From Verrucomicrobiales bacterium (GTDB lineage Bacteria; Verrucomicrobiota; Verrucomicrobiia; Verrucomicrobiales; Akkermansiaceae): a stretch of 8,201 bases of DNA. The stretch is taken from positions 1 through 8,201 of the forward strand of contig DMYM01000446.1 in NCBI GenBank assembly GCA_003483645.1, in the 5' to 3' direction. Positions 1 to 5,748 of this stretch are shown piece after piece. Position 1 is the stretch's first letter, and every line of letters starts with the position of its first letter. The notes beneath the pieces were generated by a model. It made no database searches. It was not told the origin of the DNA and worked only from the letters and a program-made list of their open reading frames with translations. The translations under genes and the position numbers were made by a program.

Positions 1-354
1 GAAGAATTCGTACATTTCCTGGTAGAGGGCTTCGTCGTATTCCTCGATCGGCTTGAGGGGTTGCGGTCCGGTGGCGTTGGGGACGACGATGTCGATGGGA
101 CCCAGTTTGCTGGCCGTTTCCTCCACCAGGGCGGCGATTTCGGTGGATTTGGTCACATCCGCCCCGACTGCGATGGCCTTGCCCCCACCTTCGTTGATTT
201 CATCGGCCACTTCCCGGGCCCGCTCGACGTTGTTGAAGGCGTTGACCGCCACGGAGGCTCCGGCGGAGGCGAGGTTGCGCACGATGGAGGCCCCGAGGCC
301 CTTGCTGCTGCCGGTGACGAGGGCGACGTGGCCGGAGAGGGAGTAGTTCGACAT
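1..354 (-). CDS. SDR family oxidoreductase, N-terminal part (C-terminus off the window)
   Basis: A short-chain dehydrogenase/reductase, probably cytosolic and NAD(P)-dependent. The first 118 residues form the start of a Rossmann fold: the glycine-rich cofactor loop TGSSKGLG at residues 14-21 follows beta-strand HVALV, and GADVT at 64-68 matches the adenine-contact Asp region. IDIVVPNATG at 87-96 sits where SDRs carry NNAG, here altered to PNAT. The catalytic Ser, Tyr and Lys lie beyond the window edge, so substrate class cannot be judged. The ATG at 352-354 is chosen because the fold begins right after it; the leader is pyrimidine-rich with no Shine-Dalgarno site. It lies 65 bases downstream of the UxaA-family dehydratase on the same strand and is probably cotranscribed, which suggests oxidation or reduction of a sugar acid or keto-deoxy acid. 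Fatty-acid-type FabG or another SDR activity cannot be excluded. Family assignment is firm; the role is inferred. Confidence 0.9.
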   Translation of the reverse strand, partial: MSNYSLSGHVALVTGSSKGLGASIVRNLASAGASVAVNAFNNVERAREVADEINEGGGKAIAVGADVTKSTEIAALVEETASKLGPIDIVVPNATGPQPLKPIEEYDEALYQEMYEFF

Positions 355-419
355 GGAGAGGAGGGTAGGAAAACTGGCAGGATCTGGAAGCCCGAATGTC
401 CCGTCCAGGTGTGGCAATC

Positions 420-1949
420 TTATGTGATGGCCGAGATGCTCCAGGGCACGAACTCGTGATCGCCGAAACCCTGGGCCTCGGATTTGGTGGGGGAGCCGGC
501 GGCCACTTCAATCATGCGCACGAGGATGCGATTGGCGACTTCCTCGTGACTCTCGGAGCCGTCCGCAATGGTCCCGGCGTTGAGGTCCATGTCTTCTTCC
601 ATGCGCTCGAACATATGGGAGTTGCTCGCGATCTTGAGGGAGGGGCAGGGTTTGTTGCCGTAGACCGAACCGCGCCCGGTGGTGAAGCAGATGAGATTGG
701 CGCCGGAGGCCACTTCCCCCGTAATCGACATGGGATCGTAGCCGGGACTGTCCATGAAATGGAGTCCTGGTCCCTGCACCGGCTCGGCGTACCTGACGAC
801 TGACTGCAGGGTGGTGGTGCCGCCCTTGCTGATGGCCCCCAGTGATTTCTCCAGGATGGTGGTGAGGCCGCCGAGCTTGTTCCCGGGAGCAGGGTTGTTG
901 CTGATGTCGCCGTCGAGCTTGGCAACGTAGTCTTCCCACCAACGGATGAGGGAGATCAGTTTCTCGCCGACTTTCCGGGTGGCGGCCCGCCGGGTGAGGA
1001 GATGCTCCGCTCCGTAGACCTCCGGGGTTTCGGCCAGGATGGCGGAGCCGCCCTGGGCGATGAGCCGGTCGACGGCCAGGCCGAGGGCCGGGTTGGCGGT
1101 GATTCCGGAGAGTCCATCGGAACCACCGCACTGCAGGGCCACGCGGAGCTCACTCACGGGGACCGGTTCACGCCGGGCCTGGTTGGCCCGGGGAAGAATC
1201 TCGCTATGCAGGCGGTCGAGGCAGGACTCGATCGTTTTGCGCGTGCCACCATTATGCTGGATTGTCTCCAGATGAAAGCTGCCCTCGGGGGGCTTGCCAA
1301 AGTGCTCGACCATGAGGGGGATCTGGTTGGCTTCGCAGCCAAGCCCGACCATCATGACCGCCCCGAAGTTGGGGTGGCGGACATGTCCCCAGATGGTGCG
1401 TTGCAGCATGCGAAAGCCCTCGTTCATGGTGCTCACCGCACAGCCCGTACCGTGGGTGAGGGCCACAATGCCATCGACGTTGGGGAAGTCGTCCAGGACT
1501 GCTCGCTTTTCCACCTCCCGTGCGATGAGGGAGGCCACGGTGGCGGAGCAGTTGACCGAGGTGAGGATGCCCACGTAGTTGCGGGTACCGACCTTTCCGT
1601 CACCCCGGCGATATCCTTGAAAGGTTGCGCGTTGGTCTTCCGCGACCAGTTCCGTCTCGCGAGCGTCCCTGGCGTAGGCGTAGTCGCCACCATGATCCGA
1701 CATGGCGAGGTTGTGTTCGTGGACGTGCTCGCCCGGAGAAATGTCACAGGTGGCCTGTCCGATGATTTGTCCGAACTTGAAAACGCTCTGACCGGCGGCG
1801 ATGGACTTCACAGCCATCTTGTGTCCGCTCGGGATCCGGGTAGCTGGGTGGATGGCAGAGCCCTCCACTGCTTCGTCGGCTTCCAGGATTCCGCCCGCTA
1901 CCACGACATTGTCGTCCGCGTGGAGCTGGAAGGTCTGGGGTTTTGACAT
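420..1949 (-). CDS. UxaA/GarD-family sugar-acid dehydratase (altronate/galactarate dehydratase-like)
   Basis: A full-length, 509-residue iron-dependent hydro-lyase of the altronate/galactarate dehydratase family (E. coli UxaA is about 495 residues). Such enzymes remove water from an aldonate or aldarate to give a 2-keto-3-deoxy acid. The N-terminal SAF domain spans about residues 8-85 and ends in GEHVHEHN (73-80), a likely metal-binding region. The catalytic part carries GYRRGDGKVGTRNYV (112-126), HGTGCA (166-171), GLGCE (202-206), LQCGGSDGLSGITANPALG (272-290), ETPEVYGAEHLLTRRA (307-322), NPAPGNKLGGLTTILEKSLG (352-371), FMDSPGYDP (398-406) and ASGANLICFTTGRGSVYG (414-431). The C-terminus GFGDHEFVPW (494-503) is also typical. 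The reading frame extends 19 codons upstream to 2006, but that extension is Pro/Ser/Ala-rich and unlike the family, whereas MSKPQTFQLH starts the SAF domain directly, so 1949 is chosen. It stops with TAA 65 bases before the SDR gene. The substrate (altronate, galactarate, or another acid such as a deoxy-sugar acid) cannot be read from sequence alone. Confidence 0.92.
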   Translation of the reverse strand: MSKPQTFQLHADDNVVVAGGILEADEAVEGSAIHPATRIPSGHKMAVKSIAAGQSVFKFGQIIGQATCDISPGEHVHEHNLAMSDHGGDYAYARDARETELVAEDQRATFQGYRRGDGKVGTRNYVGILTSVNCSATVASLIAREVEKRAVLDDFPNVDGIVALTHGTGCAVSTMNEGFRMLQRTIWGHVRHPNFGAVMMVGLGCEANQIPLMVEHFGKPPEGSFHLETIQHNGGTRKTIESCLDRLHSEILPRANQARREPVPVSELRVALQCGGSDGLSGITANPALGLAVDRLIAQGGSAILAETPEVYGAEHLLTRRAATRKVGEKLISLIRWWEDYVAKLDGDISNNPAPGNKLGGLTTILEKSLGAISKGGTTTLQSVVRYAEPVQGPGLHFMDSPGYDPMSITGEVASGANLICFTTGRGSVYGNKPCPSLKIASNSHMFERMEEDMDLNAGTIADGSESHEEVANRILVRMIEVAAGSPTKSEAQGFGDHEFVPWSISAIT

Positions 1950-2024
1950 GGGAGAGGAGCCGGGAGGGTCGGCGGAGTGGGCCGGGGCGATGTAAGCGCC
2001 TGCCAATGGGAGGGTCGAGCCAGT

Positions 2025-4628
2025 TTAGCGCAGCGATTTGAGATAGAGGATGAGGGAGGCGACCTGATCCTCGTTGAGAACACCGAGGTAGGGAGGCATG
2101 CCCACTCCGGTCTTTCGCGTCTCGAATCCCCTGGTCACCCGTTTGGCCGGATAGAGGATGGATTCGCGCAGGTAGCTTTCGTCTGCCCGCCGGGTGGAAC
2201 CGTCGACGAGGGTGCGCTCCGATTGGAAAAGGCCCTTCCAGGTGGGACCAATCACCAGGCTGGGGTCCTCGGCCACCTTTTTCGTGCCGTCGGTGCTGTG
2301 GCAGGCCAGGCAGCCGTATGTGGTGGCGATTTGCCTTCCCCTTTCCGCAGTGGGTTTTTCCCGGGGTGCGTCGGCCGCAATCGTTGCGGGGGTGAGATGG
2401 ACTTCCGTTTCCTCAAAGCCCAGTTTGGTCAGGTTGATCGGGATGAGAGCTTTGATACTCAGGTAGACAGACTGTGCCGAGCGGGACTCTAACCGGCAGG
2501 TGATCCGCAGGCTGTGGATGGGTTTCATTCCCGGGATGCCGAGAAACACAGACTGATGGTCCTCGGAAATGTAGATGCAGGAGATGGCGAGAGGCTCCTG
2601 TCCGGGACTACCGTCGGGCCGGAAATGGCCCGAGCCGTAGTCGGCGGTGCGTTGGTAGTTCCAGCGATCAACGCTGTAGCGGGACATGCTGGTCGCGTGG
2701 TCGTGACCGAGGGGATGATCAAACCTGAGGACCACGCCTTCCTTGAAGGCACGGACGGTGGAGGGCAGAGAGGAGGGCTTTCCCGTGGGACGGATCCGGT
2801 AGAGTCCCTGGATCTTCTTGCCGGTTGTTCCCCAGAGATTGAATCCTCCCACGTAGAGTCGTCCATCGACGGGATTGACGCGTCCGCTCAGCAGGCCGGT
2901 CGGGAAGCCGGTGAGCAGTGGCGCGACCGCGCCCTGTTGACCGTGTGCATCAAGGTAGATCCTGAAAAGGGCGGGCTGATTGTATCCGACGTGCACGAGG
3001 CTGTCATTGAGGGTGCCCATCCGGGCGTTCCGGAGCCAGACCTGACGGGCGCCGGATTGATTGACGAAGTGTGGAATCCAGAGGGGAGGTTCGTTGATGG
3101 TCCTGCCCTCATTGGCCTTTGGACCGAGTCGGACAGGTTGGAATCCGTAGTATGAACCGGGCTTGATGACATGAAGAGGAGTGGAAGGCACCCAGTGGCC
3201 CTGCTGGTCGCTGGCAGTCAGGAGACCGCTGACCGGGTCTACACCGAGGAAGGGTTGACGCAGGCCCGTGGCAATCACCTTCATGGTTTTTCCATCGGCG
3301 GAGACTTCCAGGATGGTTCCGTTGAGTTTGCCGCGTGGTCCGTGGACCTGTCCTCCCTTTGAGAGGAAGAATCCACCGCCGGGCTTGAGCTCAAAGCCCA
3401 TCGCGAACTCGCGGGTCTCCGCGGTCTGAGCCGGCAGGTTGCAGAGATTCGCGTAGAAGTCGGCTTCGCCGTTCCGGTCACGGTCGCGCAGGGTCACGAG
3501 ACCATTGCGATCAAAGACCACGATCTGACCGTCCACGACGCGGAGCCCCATCGGTTCATGCAGGCCACCCGCGAAGCGTTGCCAGGTGATGTGCTTCCGC
3601 CTGCCGGTCACATCGTTCGCGATCCAGACGTCCCCGTCGAAGGTAAGGAGCGCGAGCCTGCCATCGGGAAAGAAATCAAAGTCGGAGGGACGTACGTTTC
3701 GTTTCCATGGGTTGGGAAGGGGGAGTGGGATTTCCTCGCGGGCAAAGGCCCCGTCGCCAGGGACCTGCCCGGGATTCAGTTCCGTGGTGACCGTCCTTTC
3801 CCAGATGCGCGGGTGGGGATCAAAAAGGTGAGGCCCCTTGCCGTTTTGCCGGGTCGGTTCCGCGGATCGACTGGAAAGGTTGTAGTTTATGATCCACTCC
3901 CGGGCGATATTGGAGGGCATCAGACTGACCGGAGGGGCGGGCGGGAGGTAAATAGTGAGCCGTTGGTTGTTGGGTCCGACTCTCAAGCTCCGCCGAAATC
4001 GAACCGGGGTTTTGTCGGTATCGAGGGAGATTTCCCATTGTTCTTCGATGGAGACCCCCTGGATCTCATATGCCAGGACCGGACCTTGCCGATCCATGCC
4101 CAGTCCAATCCAGCGACCGATATGCGGGGGAAGGGGTCCAAGTCCCTTCTCTTCCCTGTCGATTGACGGAGAGCGGGGATCTTCCAAGGCGGAGGAGGAT
4201 CCTGCGAGCACCCCCGGATGCATGCCGGTGGCAAAGAGAGGCGTGCCAACAGGTCTCGGCAGAGCGGCCTGCCCTGCGGGCGCCTTGCGGTGAGGCTGAC
4301 GGTAGGAACCCGGAGCCATGCCGTTCATGGTCAGGTAATCGCCGGGAGTGCGTTCCTGCCAGATCAGGGCGATGCGCAGCAAGTCGGGATCGAAGCAGGC
4401 ATGGATCCCGTGTCCGAGGTTCAGGATGATGCCGCGGGGAGTGAGATTGTTGGCTGCCCACGGGTCACCGAGATGCCGGGCATCCAGGGTCTGGCCGAAG
4501 AACGGCAGGCCGTTCTCTCCGTAGGTGCTGTAGGGTGAGGGAAGTCGGCTGTGCGCCTGGTCCTGGGCCGCGAGTGGCAGGGTGAGGCCGGCGCAGAGAG
4601 AGAGCAGGGTGATCGCGGACCGAATCAT
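2025..4628 (-). CDS. Secreted DUF6797-like / beta-propeller / cytochrome c protein
   Basis: An exported 867-residue multidomain protein, probably periplasmic or envelope-associated. Residues 1-21 form a signal peptide (MIRS, a hydrophobic core, then LAAQ). Residues about 38-100 resemble DUF6797, with LPFFGQTLDARHL and the ILNLGHGIHACFDPDLLRIALIW stretch. Residues about 310-615 look like a glucose/sorbosone dehydrogenase-type beta-propeller, including DFDFFPDGRLAL, DGDVWIA, DRDRNGEADFY (382-392, possible Ca site) and NPVDGRLYVGGFNLWG (585-600). Residues about 620-750 are a beta-rich linker. Residues 760-867 are a class I cytochrome c domain with haem motif CLACH (773-777) and GMPPYLG with the likely axial Met at 844. 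The probable role is oxidation of a sugar or alcohol with electrons passed through the haem; the substrate is unknown, and a binding-only role is possible. An in-frame upstream start at 4664 is rejected because it precedes the signal peptide with charged residues and overlaps a good promoter. It is followed after 75 bases by the UxaA-family gene. Confidence 0.85.
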   Translation of the reverse strand: MIRSAITLLSLCAGLTLPLAAQDQAHSRLPSPYSTYGENGLPFFGQTLDARHLGDPWAANNLTPRGIILNLGHGIHACFDPDLLRIALIWQERTPGDYLTMNGMAPGSYRQPHRKAPAGQAALPRPVGTPLFATGMHPGVLAGSSSALEDPRSPSIDREEKGLGPLPPHIGRWIGLGMDRQGPVLAYEIQGVSIEEQWEISLDTDKTPVRFRRSLRVGPNNQRLTIYLPPAPPVSLMPSNIAREWIINYNLSSRSAEPTRQNGKGPHLFDPHPRIWERTVTTELNPGQVPGDGAFAREEIPLPLPNPWKRNVRPSDFDFFPDGRLALLTFDGDVWIANDVTGRRKHITWQRFAGGLHEPMGLRVVDGQIVVFDRNGLVTLRDRDRNGEADFYANLCNLPAQTAETREFAMGFELKPGGGFFLSKGGQVHGPRGKLNGTILEVSADGKTMKVIATGLRQPFLGVDPVSGLLTASDQQGHWVPSTPLHVIKPGSYYGFQPVRLGPKANEGRTINEPPLWIPHFVNQSGARQVWLRNARMGTLNDSLVHVGYNQPALFRIYLDAHGQQGAVAPLLTGFPTGLLSGRVNPVDGRLYVGGFNLWGTTGKKIQGLYRIRPTGKPSSLPSTVRAFKEGVVLRFDHPLGHDHATSMSRYSVDRWNYQRTADYGSGHFRPDGSPGQEPLAISCIYISEDHQSVFLGIPGMKPIHSLRITCRLESRSAQSVYLSIKALIPINLTKLGFEETEVHLTPATIAADAPREKPTAERGRQIATTYGCLACHSTDGTKKVAEDPSLVIGPTWKGLFQSERTLVDGSTRRADESYLRESILYPAKRVTRGFETRKTGVGMPPYLGVLNEDQVASLILYLKSLR

Positions 4629-4635
4629 CGGTTCG

Positions 4636-4664
4636 ACGCTACGGGTTGTTCTGCCCGCTCGCAA
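4636..4664 (-). promoter_or_regulatory. Sigma-70-like promoter of the propeller/cytochrome gene
   Basis: On the minus strand TTGCGA (4659-4664) and TAGCGT (4636-4641) are separated by exactly 17 bases. The last base of the -10 element is 7 bases before the ATG at 4628, so transcription would begin at or right next to the start codon and the mRNA would be leaderless or nearly so. It also argues against the longer open frame starting at 4664. A purine run on the plus strand (pyrimidine-rich on the minus strand) at 4671-4689 lies just upstream. Prediction from consensus only. Confidence 0.45.
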
Positions 4665-4724
4665 GAGTGTGAGAGAGGAGAGGGAGAAATTCCAGATCCT
4701 GGTGGGGCCTCAGGACTGGCTCCT

Positions 4725-4737
4725 GCCCGTCCCGGGC
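4725..4737 (-). other. Hairpin in the korB 3' region, with a competing alternative fold
   Basis: On the minus strand GCCCG-GGA-CGGGC gives a perfect 5-bp GC stem with a 3-base loop, about 55 bases after the korB stop. An overlapping, mutually exclusive stem GGGC-GAATTTCA-GCCC uses 4734-4749. No U-tract follows either, so neither is a classical intrinsic terminator. They may protect the korB 3' end or be incidental in GC-rich DNA. Confidence 0.3.
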
Positions 4738-4792
4738 TGAAATTCGCCCCGAGCTGCCGCATATCGCGCCAAAACCCGCGCTCCTCTTCGTC

Positions 4793-5692
4793 TTATTGCA
4801 TGGCAGCGAAGTTTTGCCGCATGAGGTCCTGCGGTGTTAGATCCCCCTGCTTGCCCTGCATTTCGTTGATCCACTTTTCCTCGAGGTCGTTCTTGCTGGG
4901 CCGCTCGTTCTGGTAGAAGACCCCGAACTTCCCGGGGAACTTGAGTTGGGCCAGCTCGAAAGCTTCGTTGATACTGGTGAGGTTGTGCTCCTCTTCGTCG
5001 ATGAGGTCAAACTGGCCGCCCTTCCGCGGGATAGCGGAATCAAAGGCACCAGGGTAAAACATGGTGCACTCGGAAAGCACTTCCACCACGGAGAACCCGT
5101 TGTGCGTCATCGCTCGTTCGAACATCTCGTTCATGTGCTTGACGTGAGTGGCGTGCGAGCGGGCGATGAAGGTGGCGCCGCTGCCGAGGAGCTGCATCAT
5201 GGGGTTGATGGGAAGGTCCACCGAGCCTTGGGGATCGGTCTTGGAGCGGCGGCCGACGGGTGTGGTGGGACTCGTCTGGTTCTTGGTCAATCCATAGACA
5301 AAGTTGTCCATGATGACGTAGGTGAGGTTAATGTTCTTTCGTGCGGCATGGTTGAGGTGGTTGCCGCCGATGGAAAATCCATCACCGTCGCCTCCGAAGA
5401 CGAATACGTGTTGGTCCGGGCGGCTCAGGGAGATCCCCGTTGCAAGGGGCAGGGCCCGCCCGTGAATGTAATGGATTCCGTGCGAGTTGACGAAGTAGGG
5501 GAAACGGCTGGAGCATCCGATCCCGGCCACACAGACGAATTCGGTCTGGGTCAACCCGAGTTTCTGGATGACGTTGAAGAAAGAGGCGAGGACGGCGAAG
5601 TCACCGCAGGCAGGACACCAGGTGGGATGGTCGGCCTTGAGCTGCTTCTTGGTGAGTTTCTCTCCCGGTTGGGTGGACTGGGTGTCAGACAT
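4793..5692 (-). CDS. korB: 2-oxoacid:ferredoxin oxidoreductase beta subunit (KorB type)
   Basis: The thiamine-diphosphate and 4Fe-4S subunit of a 2-oxoacid:ferredoxin oxidoreductase, most likely 2-oxoglutarate to succinyl-CoA. At 299 residues it has the compact KorB length. WCPACGDF (25-32) supplies two cluster cysteines, C26 and C29; C60 in GIGCSSRF and C209 in LSECTMFYPG complete the set of four. GGDGDGFSIGGNH (100-112) is the ThDP-Mg motif, and DNFVYGLTKNQTSPTTPVG (129-147) continues the ThDP-binding region. HGRALPLATGISL (77-89) is typical of the family. No ferredoxin-like domain is fused, so electrons go to an external ferredoxin. It follows korA after 56 bases on the same strand and is surely its partner. 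The start at 5692 gives a short polar N-terminus before the conserved DHPTWCPACG; no Shine-Dalgarno site precedes it, and the leader contains ACCTCC. The exact 2-oxoacid (2-oxoglutarate rather than pyruvate) is inferred from overall resemblance to KorB. Confidence 0.93.
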   Translation of the reverse strand: MSDTQSTQPGEKLTKKQLKADHPTWCPACGDFAVLASFFNVIQKLGLTQTEFVCVAGIGCSSRFPYFVNSHGIHYIHGRALPLATGISLSRPDQHVFVFGGDGDGFSIGGNHLNHAARKNINLTYVIMDNFVYGLTKNQTSPTTPVGRRSKTDPQGSVDLPINPMMQLLGSGATFIARSHATHVKHMNEMFERAMTHNGFSVVEVLSECTMFYPGAFDSAIPRKGGQFDLIDEEEHNLTSINEAFELAQLKFPGKFGVFYQNERPSKNDLEEKWINEMQGKQGDLTPQDLMRQNFAAMQ

Positions 5693-5748
5693 CGCTTTTG
5701 GAGGTCGGGAACGGTGAGGAGTGGAGGCCGGGGGGAGACGCAGGTCGG

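Noticed and set aside
389..417. A possible promoter for the SDR gene starting from TTGCCA (412-417) right after the dehydratase stop
   Set aside because: The -35-like hexamer has no -10-like sequence at 16-18 bases, where CGGGCT and neighbours are found; cotranscription with the dehydratase is simpler.
1002..1946. A 314-codon open frame on the plus strand across the dehydratase gene
   Set aside because: It is antisense to a gene with many conserved family motifs. Long antisense frames are expected in GC-rich DNA, and its translation shows no recognisable domain.
1950..2006. N-terminal extension of the UxaA-family protein by 19 residues to an earlier start
   Set aside because: The extension (AGAYIAPAHSADPPGSSP) is low-complexity and the SAF domain begins right after the internal Met; family members start there.
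1978..2006. A possible promoter for the dehydratase from TTGGCA (2001-2006)
   Set aside because: The position 17 bases downstream reads GGCCCA, not a -10; no alternative with both elements could be found in the 75-base gap.
4629..4664. N-terminal extension of the cytochrome protein by 12 residues
   Set aside because: It would put charged residues before a normal signal peptide and would overlap the predicted promoter.
381..4701. A 12-base inverted match (TTCCAGATCCTG) between the UxaA-SDR gap (381-392, minus strand) and the korB-cytochrome gap (4690-4701, plus strand)
   Set aside because: In 8.2 kb several 12-base matches in either orientation are expected by chance, and the flanks do not match.
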